A program made the position numbers and the translations under genes. From NCBI GenBank assembly GCA_903813345.2, contig CAIIXF020000006.1, positions 16,372,348-16,436,347 on the forward strand: DNA of 64,000 bases. The letters run 5' to 3'. Numbering within the stretch: position 1 is the first letter of the stretch; each line of letters opens with the position of its first letter. Of the stretch, positions 33,201 through 64,000 are shown piece by piece. This DNA is from Owenia fusiformis. Lineage: Eukaryota > Annelida > Polychaeta > Sabellida > Oweniidae. The notes below the pieces were generated by a model. That model did not search any database. It saw only the letters and a list, made by a program, of their open reading frames with translations, and was not told the DNA's origin.

Positions 33201-34480
33201 ATTAAAAAAATCATTGAGTATATTCTCAGAAATGGTTCTACTAGAAACAAGTTTCATTGTATTTTAACATAACTGAATTATTTATGTATGGGTTACATTA
33301 CATTTGGTTGATTTCTGATTGGTCAATATAATGCAATCAACATTTTATTTCAATATCAATATTCATTAAAAAAATCATTAAGTATATTCTCAGAAATGGT
33401 TCTACTAGGAACAAGTTTCATTGTATTTTAACATAACTGAATTATTTACCTATGGGTTACATTACATTTGGTTGATTTCTGATTAGTCAATACAATGCAA
33501 TCAACATTTTATTTCAATATCAATATTCATTTAAAAATCCATTGAGTATATTCTCAGAAATGGTTCTACTAGGAACAAGTTTCACTGTATTTTAAGATAA
33601 CTGAATTATTTACCTATGGGTAACATTGGTTGATTTTCACAATAAACTCTAGGACAATATCCAAAGTCTCCCTGTTGCCATTTTTCTATCTGAAAATACA
33701 AACGTATGTTTTCTAAGTAATAATCATAATTCAAATGGCAATATAAATATTTGAGTGATCTGTATATATATTTATTATATATATATATTAGTGATTCTCC
33801 CATTTTAACAATCTTATAAATCTTTCTTGTTTTTGTTAAAACATCATGCTGTAAACAAGGTGGCATGTAATTTTCAAGTTTTTAACTTGGTGGAGCATCA
33901 AGTTCAAGCTCTAACCCTAGTAAGATTACTTTACATGTAGGCCTATATGTTTTAATTCTTACCATCTGTCCTATACCCCTATTAGTCATTATATATCTTG
34001 CATGTATGAGTCCATATAACATCTCTGCTGCTTGTTCTATCAAATCACTCTGATTTGGATTATCTTCTAGTTCATCATCTGAAACAACCAAATCAAACAG
34101 AAACTGTCCTTGTACCTCATTAGGCATACAAGGTAGCAAAAGCCCTTCAATGACAGGGAAGAATATGCAGTTTACTGGAATACAAACACAAACTGGTGTT
34201 GACAAGCTACCATTTTCTAATAATTTTTTTTTTGAAATATAAATGGTGCTATTTTCAGTAGTGAGGGTATAAAATTTTAATTCTTGAAGCAAGACTAAAA
34301 CTCACCTGGTTCTAGGTCTAATATCATATCTAGAGCCTGTCTGTAATGTGGGACCTGTTCATTGAGACCCGTCAGGTTAAATTTGTCCTGTATATAATCT
34401 TCATCTACTTCACAAAAGAATTCATTTCCCCTGAGTCCACAAAACCATGATATCCACGACACCTCCTCTGAACTGCTCAT
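27083..34480 (-). CDS. CSNK2B: Casein kinase 2 regulatory (beta) subunit, complete, two C-terminal forms
   Basis: Minus-strand exons 34306-34480, 33963-34078, 33614-33689 and 31903-32092 join to either 30008-30113 (220 aa) or 27083-27203 (225 aa). CK2 beta forms the dimer that holds two catalytic alpha subunits and steers substrate choice. The start [16 protein letters not shown] carries the N-terminal autophosphorylation serines. The acidic loop DLEPDDELED lies at about 55-64. The dimerising zinc ribbon has C109, C114, C137 and C140 (YCPRVYC and YCPKC), at the same numbers as in human CK2 beta. Both terminal exons begin LYGFKIHPL, part of the alpha-binding tail. The human protein is 215 aa. 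Intron 3 holds a 164-bp array partly copied from exon 3. Confidence 0.96.
27729..28041. mobile_element. About 313-bp element with GGCCTGTCAACTT ends, in CSNK2B intron
   Basis: It starts ATAGGCAGGCCTGTCAACTT and ends GACAGTTGAACAGCCTGCATA, an imperfect terminal inverted repeat. It is related to 16112-16528. Confidence 0.5.
28688..28911. mobile_element. 224-bp hAT-like MITE
   Basis: The termini are CAGGGCTCTCACTAGG and CCTGGTGAGAGCCCTG, the CAGGG type of end common in hAT elements. The flanks share AACAT, but a clean 8-bp duplication is not seen. Confidence 0.6.
29150..29300 (+). mobile_element. 3' end of a LINE retrotransposon
   Basis: A CACCCCACGGGGTG hairpin is followed by AAATAAAGTGAATTGAATTG, a short tandem tail typical of CR1/L2-type LINE ends. 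The 5' limit is not clear. A relative with coding sequence lies at 40470-40990. Confidence 0.5.
30008..30113 (-). CDS. CSNK2B: CSNK2B alternative terminal exon, proximal
   Basis: After acceptor GATTGTAG the exon completes the split arginine and encodes [20 protein letters not shown], then [13 protein letters not shown] and TGA. The QLQ.QAA.NFK pattern is the closer match to the vertebrate tail (QLQLQAASNFK). Confidence 0.88.
30114..31902 (-). other. CSNK2B intron 4, proximal part
   Basis: AT-rich intron. I see no gene or clear element. Small frames such as 30566-30754 show no family likeness. Confidence 0.5.
31903..32092 (-). CDS. CSNK2B: CSNK2B coding exon 4
   Basis: This 190-nt exon ([17 protein letters not shown] through ANQFVP) carries C137 and C140 and the [19 protein letters not shown] core. 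The donor is GTATGT. Reading through the donor would add about 34 residues, ending in SIHFISKK, before a stop at 31806. Confidence 0.96.
32102..32416. repeat. 48-bp direct duplication in CSNK2B intron 3
   Basis: The segment from AAAGGAAAATGCC to CACATAAAATG at 32102-32149 recurs at 32369-32416. In the gene's sense it is the sequence just upstream of the exon 4 acceptor, including its TTTTCCTTT tract. Confidence 0.85.
32879..33620. repeat. 164-bp tandem array in CSNK2B intron 3
   Basis: Four and a half units recur at exactly 164 bp (GGG of TATGGGTTAC at 32962, 33126, 33290, 33454, then the exon itself at 33618). Each unit contains a copy of the end of exon 3 with its donor region. Units are nearly identical. 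Confidence 0.92.
33614..33689 (-). CDS. CSNK2B: CSNK2B coding exon 3
   Basis: This 76-nt exon ([17 protein letters not shown] through QPMLPI) carries zinc ligands C109 and C114. Its last bases and donor (CCCATAG/GTAAAT) are duplicated in the downstream intron array. Confidence 0.95.
33963..34078 (-). CDS. CSNK2B: CSNK2B coding exon 2
   Basis: This 116-nt exon follows acceptor TTTCAG and ends at donor GTAAGA. It encodes [12 protein letters not shown] through RGIGQM, the acidic loop and its following helices. Confidence 0.95.
34306..34480 (-). CDS. CSNK2B: CSNK2B coding exon 1
   Basis: Fifty-eight codons plus one base run from ATG (34480) to donor GTGAGT. It encodes the alpha-helical N-terminal domain, nearly identical to vertebrate CK2 beta ([20 protein letters not shown]). 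Confidence 0.96.
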
Positions 34481-35124
34481 GGTTTGATTGTCTTTTTACT
34501 TTTCAGCACTTATTTTTCTTTATTTGTAGTAGACCTGCAATGTTTACAACTTCTGAAGTCAATACATACAGCGTACAAAAATGCAAATAGTGCCTTTGAA
34601 TATTCATGCATGGCATTGCATGTACATTGGTATTTGACTGTGATCACTGGTGTTTGCGCTTATATCCAAGTTCTGTCTTCTCTGTCATGTTTGGTGCAAT
34701 CAAACAATGCTTGAAGCATCAACACACAGACTTGAAGTTGCTGGTCATTGAATGGTTTGGGAAAATTGTAGACTCTGACAGACTTATTGCATTGAAGAAT
34801 TACAGCCTCTGAACAATTCAGTTTAATTTTGAGAAAATTAAAAAATATGAATGTATTTTTCCAGATGACATTGCATTATTAAATATAATGACGTTTGGAA
34901 AACTTTAATTTTTCATTACCTCCCACATTTTTGAGGAGTCAACTTCCCCATGCGCAGTGCGCTAAATGACAATTATTAGACTGAATAATTTGATTTTTCA
35001 AACCATCAAGAAAATTTATCCTACTGTATTTGGATTGACTCCATTTTGGTTAGTCTATGAGACAGTGTTAGGCTACTAAAGGACCTAAATGAAAGACTTC
35101 CACTTAACTAATAATCTCAGCCTA
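34481..35124. promoter_or_regulatory. CSNK2B upstream region, probable promoter
   Basis: No gene is visible. TGCGCAGTGCGC at 34951-34962 resembles an NRF1 site with one extra central base. NRF1-type sites are common in housekeeping promoters. The transcription start is not determined. Confidence 0.35.
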
Positions 35125-35510
35125 CAGTCTGTTACACTGCTTCAAAGCAACCAGTTGAACTTAAAAATAAGAAATCTTATGACTATTGTGCAATAATATA
35201 GAGAAAAATATATTCATATTGCACATGAATGACATTTGTATATCTTGAATTGCTTGTGAATCGGCTTATAAAGTAACCTCTTATATTTTGATGTTTCTCT
35301 GCCATGTTAATTCTGAAAAAAATAACATGGTGGATTGACCAAATTACAAGAGGACACAGGCTTATTGCACTAATCACTTATAAATCTGAAATAAACAAGT
35401 GTCATTCGTGTGCATTATGAATATGTTTCTTCATATTTTATTGCACAATAATCTTTTGATTTCTCATTTTTCAGGTCCAACTGGTTGCTTTGAAGCATTG
35501 TAACAGACTG
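35125..35510. mobile_element. 386-bp foldback MITE flanked by TA
   Basis: The ends are CAGTCTGTTACACTGCTTC and the complement of CAGTCTGTTACAATGCTTC, with TA on both sides. The arms match for about 100 bp. Confidence 0.8.
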
Positions 35511-35531
35511 TAGAGATCTATTTGCCACTAG

Positions 35532-36299
35532 CACCCTATGCAGACAGAGCCTGTGGGAAATATTGGGTGCGGCGCAAATGAGCGGAGGGTGCGGAGCTAA
35601 CGGTCATTTTTGAATTTAAAATTGGGATATTTCTGAAACTAAGCCGTTTTGGGACTTCAAATATACCAAGATATGTCTATTTGACACCAAATATCAATAA
35701 AATTGTGAAAATAGTAGTGCAATTCATTTTATAGCGACGCATTATGCCTTAAACATTTCCCAGACCTATATATTTTGAAACTATCCTTTTAATACTGCGT
35801 CCCCAGCATTCATAAAAAATGGTGTTCAAGATACACTACCCATGCAAATTATTTTTGCATCTTGGAAGCCATGCAGTATCTGTGTGATTTTATAAAAATT
35901 CGGAAATGTTTTTCAGATATGAGCCCCCTCTAAATATTGGGTGCTGAGGAGCTCCATAAACGTACCTCCGCACCCAATATTTAGAGGGGGCTCATATCTG
36001 AAGAACATTTCCTTGAACACCATTTTTTATGAATGCTGGGGACTCAGTATTAAAAGGATAATTTCAAAATATATAGGACTGGGAAATACTGCGTCGCTAT
36101 AGAATGAATTGCGCTACTATTTTCACAATTGTATTGATATTTGGTGTCAAATACACATATCTTGGTATATTTGAAGTCCCAAAACGGCTTAGTTTCAGAA
36201 ATATCCCAAATTTAAATTAAAAAATGACCGTTAGCTCCGCACCATTCGCTCATTTGCTCCGCACCCAATATTTCCCACAGGCTCTGTCTGCATAGGGTG
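35532..36299. mobile_element. 768-bp foldback element, CACCCT ends, 5-bp target duplication
   Basis: Both ends read CACCCTATGCAGACAGAGCC inward. ACTAG lies on each side (35527-35531 and 36300-36304). The arms run about 360 bp around a 45-bp centre that again holds AAATATTGGGTGC. It has no ORF. The termini and TSD length match the 6 kb element at 44578-50550. Confidence 0.88.
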
Positions 36300-36660
36300 A
36301 CTAGAGACCCCGTAGTTTTCACCCATGCGCATTCTTCACCTGACATTTTTCTCCGGCTTATCATTGTGACCACATTTTATTACCATTGTTCTATTTACTA
36401 CTATGACCACATGGCAAGGATTATTGGCTACAAGGATTGGAACTCAATATTTTCCATCAATGAAAACATCGGAATGTTGTTATTTTGTTTGGAAATAAGA
36501 CCAATATTCATGATTCAAATGTTGAAGTGAACAAAATGGTGGCTGTTTGAATTCAAATTCTGTATCACGACATGCCCATATATAGGACAGAATATCGATG
36601 TTGCACCCTGGGAGACAATTCTCCCTGACCACATTGGTATAAAGGCGGTGAAAACTATAG

Positions 36661-37487
36661 TACTACTTTTTGCAAGGCCTGACTTCGTCGCTAACATGCT
36701 AAATATAAGAGTTAGCTGATGTTTGGGAGTCTGACTTACCTTCTAAAGGTTAGAACCCGAATCTTAATGAAACCATATCACCTTTGTTGCGTCGATGATG
36801 ATGCATAAACATAGCATTTGATAGAAATTAGTGTAAATGCTTTTCCGACTTTTTCATTTTTCATCATTGTGACTTTCGGGAAGGCGTTGTAGTTATCACG
36901 AAATAACGCATTGACCCTTGAACTTTACTTTGTTGACGTGTCAACCAAGCATGTCTGGTGTGAAAATTAAAAGAATATTAAGCAATGTTCTACATCCGCC
37001 AAGCTAAGTGAAGTAGCCAATATAAAATTACCAATTTCGAGTGAAGTACGCAACGAACGAAACTGCGTGATCTACAGTCCCACTATTTGTCTGAACAAAA
37101 TGCTACGTAGAAATATGAGCCGTCTGCTGTATTAGTCGATTAATAGAGTAAGACCTGTTGGTGATGCTTTATAATTTAGACCAAAACATTGAAGAACATA
37201 CGAACCTGTAAATCGTGAAAACAACGAACAAATATTCGGTTTACATATATGTTCGGTAATTTTTCGTATTGAAACTTCCGGAACTTACAAGGAAATCATT
37301 CATTTTCTCGGTCCATGATTTACCTCTTGGATGTTGTGGCAAATGCTCCATGGTTGACGGAACAAAGGTGATATGGTTTCATTAAGATTCGGGTTCTAAC
37401 CTTTAGAAGGTAAGTCAGACTCCCAAAAGTCAGCTAACTCTTATATTTAGCATGTTAGCGACGAAGTCAGGCCTTGCAAAAAGTAGT
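36661..37487. repeat. 131-bp inverted repeat arms around a 563-bp centre
   Basis: The arm at 36661-36793 (TACTACTTTTTGCAAGGCC inward) is almost identical to the reverse complement of 37357-37487. Each arm holds AGAAG/GTAAGT, a consensus splice donor pointing outward, toward CSNK2B on the left and PSMD2 on the right. It could be a transposon or a duplicated divergent leader. Confidence 0.85.
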
Positions 37488-37488
37488 A

Positions 37489-37758
37489 GGGCGAAGGGGT
37501 GTAATGTCGACGTGTGAGGTAATGTCGACATAATAGACGGGGTAACTTCGACACTTACGTATTAGAAGTAGAATTTCCGTTTTCCGCCATGTTTGATTTC
37601 TGGAAAAATTAAAATCTCGCGAGATCTCGATCCATGCGAGAACAAAAACATGGCTTCCCCCTAGATCGGAAATTAGAGCAAATAAACAACAAGGTGTCGA
37701 AGTTACCCCACATGTCGAAGTTACCCCAAAACGGTGTCGACGTTACACCCCTTCGCCC
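37489..37758. mobile_element. 270-bp MITE inserted at the edge of the preceding inverted repeat
   Basis: The ends are GGGCGAAGGGGTGTAATGTC and the complement of GGGCGAAGGGGTGTAACGTC, with TA on both sides. It contains repeats of GTCGAAGTTACCCC. Confidence 0.82.
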
Positions 37759-37999
37759 TAGGCCGAGACAAAATTGAGTTTCCAATCCTGTGAATCCCAT
37801 TTTTCAGGTCAGTGCTTTGAAGTATAGAAATAAACTTGAATAAAAGTAAACCTTTGCTAATTATTATATCACAAAACATATATTTGGGTATATTGCTTTG
37901 TTCAGAATATTCAATACTGGACTTACCACGTACATAAGTAGTAAAAGAACCAATATTTGACGAAAAAATATGATTTCCTAAAAATATTAAAAGTATAAC

Positions 38000-38011
38000 T
38001 GCGCATGCGCA
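38000..38011. promoter_or_regulatory. NRF1-type palindrome upstream of PSMD2
   Basis: TGCGCATGCGCA is a perfect match to the NRF1 consensus, 192 bp before the PSMD2 ATG. It fits a TATA-less housekeeping promoter. Binding is inferred, not shown. Confidence 0.6.
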
Positions 38012-38202
38012 AAAATTAGGTGTCTCAAAGTTCATCAAAATTCTAAAATATTCCTTCAACTGCTTCTGATTATTAGCAATTTATTCGTCAAAGAGGGAAG
38101 AATTTGATCAAATTTAATGTTTGATTCGCTGCATCTATCGATAAAATATCGAAATACTATGTGAATGAGCATAAGACGATACTTTCAAAATAAGATCTGA
38201 AA

Positions 38203-59336
<21,134 letters not shown>

Positions 59337-59919
59337 GTAGGTTCTAAAAGTTCTTGCACTTTTTGGATTCACTCCGAAACTTTTCAGTAATGGAAGTTAC
59401 CATGTAACAGTTCCTAAATGTGTTTGCTATGTGAATCTTCACTTTGGCCCACTGTATACTCTCAAAACGGTCGATTGTGGTAAATACTAATATTCATTTA
59501 AATATTATTTATACAATATTCATGATATGAGAATAGTGAAATCGAAAGTTTCCTATCTGAGATTTTATGCTTTATTTCTTTAGTTTTTAAAAAAAACATC
59601 TAAGTTAGCAAAATTCTCTTGGTCAAGATTTTACATTTGAATCCGAATAACCAAACATTAATTACAAGAGTCCATGGAAGCAAACTGATATGTCAAGTCC
59701 AAAAAGGCAGGAAAAGTTCAACATCGACCGCCATTTGTTGCTCTTCTAAATATGGTTGGCAATTGACTCCCAGGGGGGTTTAGCAATGCTTTAGATCTCC
59801 AAAATAGAGACCCAAAATGTAAAAAGGCTGTAAAAAAGATTGCTAAATAAACTTAATAACAGGCAATATACTTTCATATATTGGCTATATGGGGACATGC
59901 CGCTAAAGTGGGTCACTTT

Positions 59920-60130
59920 TTCGCCGAAAAATCCCTAGATGTGGGTCCCATTTTGAAGAAAAAACCCTATATATGGGTCCCATTTTGATGAAAAAAATCC
60001 CTAGAACTAGGTTTACTTTTTGAAAAATCCTAAAACTGGGTACTGTTTTTGAAAAAAGTATTTTTGAAAGAAAAACCCTAGATGTGGGTCCATTTTTAGA
60101 GAAAAAAATCCCTAGATGTGGGTAGATGTT
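59920..60130. repeat. Degenerate CCCTAGATGTGGGTCCCATTTT repeat, PSMD2 intron 11
   Basis: AAAAATCCCTAGATGTGGGT recurs with variation about six times. Frames crossing it (for example 60112-60453 minus) are by-products. Confidence 0.75.
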
Positions 60131-60869
60131 TTGAGCCTCAGCGGCACCCCCTGTACAAAAATTTGACCAGTACCCCCCAGGCTGTAAACAGACTCAGCCA
60201 CATTTTCGGCCCGACTTGACACTGATAACCAATAGAATAGAATGTATAATATTACATTAGTGGCTTCATAGCTCATGCAAGGCCGGAATACAGATATGGC
60301 CTTGGAAGAAGTGGAGCTAACAGCCAGAAATATGAGATGTATGAAGAGTGAACATGATATTCTGCTCATGCCAAGTAGTAGGCTGATACCATTTTTTTTG
60401 ATTATTTTTGCTGTGAGGAATAGGGTTTCAGCACCAGACATCTCACTCGGCAAAAATATTTGTAAATTCTCTAATAATTTATTAAAATGGCTTTGAGCAA
60501 ATGGTTACAGTTCTCATACTTATGATGATGATGGTAATGATGATGATGAAAATGAAGAACAAGGAAACAGCCTAAATAATTATTGAAAGTCATATCATGC
60601 TGAAGAGTTAGCTATATATGATATCGCAGTTGTAGTATATGTATTGTCAGTTTCATGAAGCATCTACAATTTTACTCAATCTCTCAGGGTAATAAAGATA
60701 TACCTCCTCAGGATAAACCCTATATCCTTTCCTGTAGACCTCAACTCTTATACAGAAATATCTTATTCATATTACCAAGACAGCTTTGTTGAAATAGGAT
60801 AATCTAAAAGCCTCATTAATAGCTACTAGTGATATATCTGATCCAGACCCACTCACTCATACTTGTTAA

Positions 60870-61702
60870 AGGCCCCGTATAAAGTTTAAACGGCTTTGGC
60901 TTATATTGTAGTCTTACCAAATGTTAGCAAAGTGTGATATGTGAAACTTTTTTTTTTATTAATTTCAAAAAGTGGTTTTTGATAGACTTTTTGTTCCAAA
61001 ATTTGTGAATTTATTTAAAACCAACTTTTAGAGGTCACGCATAACTTCTTATTAGCCACAATTCATACCAATGCATAGCATTCATCCTCCCGTGTTTTTT
61101 GCCGAACAAATCAAGAAAATCGGTTCATAAATAAGCAAGAAATGAACTTATCAGTGCATGAAAATGGTTCTGAGAAAAATGCATTTCAAAATTTTAGTTC
61201 TCATAGAAACCAATGGTACAATGATATCTAAAATATAATTTATTCTTCCTTTTAACCTGGTTAGACAATCATCATTGGTTTTTTATGAAAATCTAACATA
61301 TTTAGAAAAGATTGACATCGAAAAAAAAATTTCAATTTTTCAAAAAGTTTTTGGTACCTTAGTGACATCACTAATGTTTCAAAATATTTTTGATATGCTA
61401 AAACATTGAAGTGGCCCATTAAATATGGCATTTTATTATTGAAATAGTGTGTCCTTTGTTCAACCTTTGCATTGGTGTTAAAAAGATAATCTTTTTTGAA
61501 ATGCATTAAGAAATATTTGATGATTAAGAAATTTCAACTTTTTTTGAAAAATGGCGGGAAATTTGAATATTTGAGAAATGAAATGATCACAACTTTTTTT
61601 TCAAAAATTTTTTTTGTTCAAAAATCTCTAAAATCACTTTTTAAGTCTTGACAAATAGTAAATGAATGATAAAAAAATATTTTTAAACTTTAGACGGGGA
61701 CT
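60870..61702. mobile_element. 833-bp element with TTAA target duplication, PSMD2 intron 11
   Basis: The ends are AGGCCCCGTATAAAGTTTAAA and the complement of AGTCCCCGTCTAAAGTTTAAA, each bounded by TTAA (60866-60869 and 61703-61706). TTAA duplication points to the piggyBac or Kolobok type. It is T-rich inside with no transposase. Confidence 0.75.
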
Positions 61703-62080
61703 TTAAATGTTTAGGACTTCCGGTTAAACCAATATTTGCCTACACAGCTATTATTATATAATTTATAACCTGTGAATCAGAAATTTATTTTCTGTTATTG
61801 CAATAAAAGCGATTAAGCTTCTGTTTCCTGTTTTTATTGGATTCACATAGACAGTTATTCTATATAATTGATACTGAGATTTGACTAGTTTTGCTTGGGG
61901 TGTAATAGCAAAGTGGCAATTTGCTATATATAAATCCTACTTAAGGATGTCCTGTTTGAAATTGAAATTGAACAATATGGACCCTAAACCTTTAATTTTT
62001 AAATTTAAAATATGAAGTACCCTGCGTGCAGTCTAGTTAAACTACACTCTGCCTAGTAGAGACCATATTACAGTTTAGTA

Positions 62081-62310
62081 GCCCCGCCCCCACGACGGGT
62101 ACCGGTGACAGTTTGGGTAATAAATCACTTTTGACCTACGCGCTGACCTTTCTTCCACCAATCAGCGAGCTTGAAGAAACATACGCCAAATGCGTTTTAA
62201 TTAAATATGCGCATGTCATTGGTCAATTCCGGGCTCAACGATGATGTCAGAAGGAATGACCATATATAGAACGTCGATCAAATTTGGCCGACGAACAATG
62301 ATTGGCGCGG
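62081..62310 (+). promoter_or_regulatory. Candidate TATA plus CCAAT promoter inside PSMD2 intron 11
   Basis: A GC-box (GCCCCGCCCC, 62081), CCAAT (62158), inverted CCAAT (62218 and 62301) and TATATAGA (62263) are clustered in a stretch with more CpG than the surroundings. A donor-like GTGAGT follows at 62310. It could drive a nested gene or non-coding RNA, or be an LTR-type promoter. No ORF follows closely. Confidence 0.4.
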
Positions 62311-63084
62311 TGAGTTCACAGGTTTATTTTAGTTTGAAAGAGTGAAGACGAAGCTCTCTTTTAAGAATTGAAGTCAAACGAATGCAAAGGGTAAATATGA
62401 AGTGTACACCATAACTAAAAAATGCTAAATTCTCTGTCTGTTCCTCCATCCATTTGTCAAATACCAAATACCAATTGACATATTTGATTCAAATTTTATA
62501 AGCTGATACAAGAGGAGGGAAAAATCACAGAGCTTAGAGATGAACTTTTAATTACCTCTCTTGCTTACCACCTTTGTTTGTCCAAATTTCCACCCTCTAG
62601 TTTCTGAATACTACACCTCAATGCGATGTTTTAATTGATATAAGCATATTCCTTACACCTTTCTTTATCTTGACATGACAAGCTATAATATCAGGAAACA
62701 TACCAGAAATTAACATCATATGATTTTAAGATTTTTTACAAAATTTTGAATAAGGTCATTTCACCAATCGTTGACGATGGTCATCTCTATATAAATTTTC
62801 ATCAAAAATATGGTCATCTCTGAACCCTATTCCCCCTCTTATGCTGATACCGTATTGGCATATAGGCCCTCTGCTTGAGAAGGAATTTCTAATATGGCCT
62901 CCGTTTGTCCTAAAAAGATGTAATCTTTGATAACCGTTTTTCATGAATAAATGTAATTTTTGATAACTTAAATATCAGATATAGTATTTTGTCCACATCT
63001 TTTAGGCTCAATATATCTAATGGAAATTGGACCTTGCTTGAAAAGAATTTTCAATATGGCTGCTCATTTCAAAATGGCCACCAT

Positions 63085-63727
63085 TTTTATTAGCTCACAT
63101 GGTGAGCTTTTGCAATCACTCACTTGTCCGTCTGTCTGTCCGTGCGTGCTTGCGTCCGTCCGTCCGTCAACAATAGTGGCACCTTATAAAACCGCTGTCG
63201 ATAGGATTTCCGTTTTAAGTTATTTTTGTTCAACATCAATACAGAAAACTCCCCTGACTCCTGGTTCAAAAGCTCGCCTATTTTCAAGATGGTCACCATT
63301 TTTGTCTTGTGAAATTCATTTTTGACCCATTTCCTAGCTTTACAAATAATTTCAGGTGTCCTGCATTGTTAAAATCCATGTCAATGTGAAGTGTAGTTGT
63401 ATGAAATAATTTTGTAACAAAAAATCAGCAAATCAGCATTTTTTTCAGCCATTTTAGTTAACATTGATTTGTCCATCTGTCTTGTGAAATCCACTTTCGG
63501 ACCTTTTGCCTTAAAACCTATGTGTTAGGATTCCCGTTTTAAGTAATTTTTGTTCAACATCAATACAAAAAAACTCCCCTATGACTCCTGGTTTAAAAGC
63601 TTGCCTATTTTCAAAATGGTCGCGGAAAAAAGTTATATCCGTTTTTTTAAATTTTTTATTTGTTGTCATTTTAGCCATCATTCACTTTTGAGCAACACCA
63701 TGTGAGCCCAGTACCCACAGTACTATT
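63085..63727. mobile_element. Hairpin-headed dispersed element, copy 3
   Basis: It starts TAGCTCACATGGTGAGCT (a hairpin), followed by a GTCC/GTCT microsatellite (63125-63170). It ends ACCATGTGAGCCCAGTACCC and AGTACTATT, like 50643-51355. The interior has repeated CAAAATGG words. Confidence 0.6.
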
Positions 63728-64000
63728 TTTTTAGGAAAAGTAGAATTCATGATAACTTAAAAACCATTATTTTGTATTTAGTTTAAATTTTAAAGGTTGA
63801 TGCCTTCTACCCGAGAGGGAGTTTCTAAAATAGTGCCATGAGTGTAGATTTTGTCAAAAAGAGCAATAGCCTTTTCAAAATGATGTGCGATATGATAAAA
63901 TGTATTTTGTTTGCTGGAATCTGCTGCTCTGTATAAAAAATATGATATCCATTTAAAGGATGAAGAGTACTTCAAGCCAATTTTTTTTTTTATTTAGGTG

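Noticed and set aside
37609-38059. Overlapping minus-strand frames upstream of PSMD2
   Set aside because: They cross the MITE at 37489-37758 and the promoter area. No family likeness.
60112-60453. 113-codon minus-strand frame
   Set aside because: It runs into the CCCTAGATGTGGGT repeat block. No conserved motif is seen.

Overview
The window is nuclear DNA from an animal, most likely a marine invertebrate. It is AT-rich, has long GT-AG introns full of foldback transposons and satellites, and carries four housekeeping or neuronal genes that can be read exon by exon. I cannot fix the phylum. Short hints (a TAGGCCTA-type word, the repeat styles) would fit an ambulacrarian deuterostome, but that is a guess.

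Layout: (1) 3-4646, plus strand: the 3' end of a dihydropyrimidinase/CRMP-family gene, ending in three tandem alternative last exons of exactly 86 nt each. (2) 4744-15504: intergenic, with small inverted-repeat elements and a 4.3 kb TA-flanked element that holds a 238-bp satellite. (3) 15634-23646, plus strand: complete PIN1 prolyl isomerase (148 aa, 3 exons). Its 6.3 kb first intron is packed with foldback DNA, a 137-141 bp satellite of hairpins and a 162-bp satellite. (4) 27083-34480, minus strand: complete CSNK2B (casein kinase 2 regulatory subunit) with two alternative C-terminal exons. (5) 34481-38202: divergent intergenic region in which four foldback elements lie almost end to end, with NRF1-like palindromes near each gene. 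(6) 38203 to beyond the right edge, plus strand: PSMD2 (proteasome subunit Rpn1), first 11 coding exons (507 codons). The rest lies beyond 64000. Intron 6 holds a young 5973-bp transposon with about 552-bp terminal inverted repeats, a C2H2 zinc-finger ORF and a second, convergent ORF.

The genes do not form a pathway. CSNK2B and PSMD2 are divergent and may share a promoter region. The strongest theme is small-scale duplication next to splice sites: CRMP has three terminal exons, CSNK2B has two terminal exons plus an intron array built on a copied exon end and donor, and PSMD2 has a 21-nt in-frame duplication of a donor. All transposon class names rest on terminal sequences and target-site duplications (TSDs) read by eye, not on database matches.
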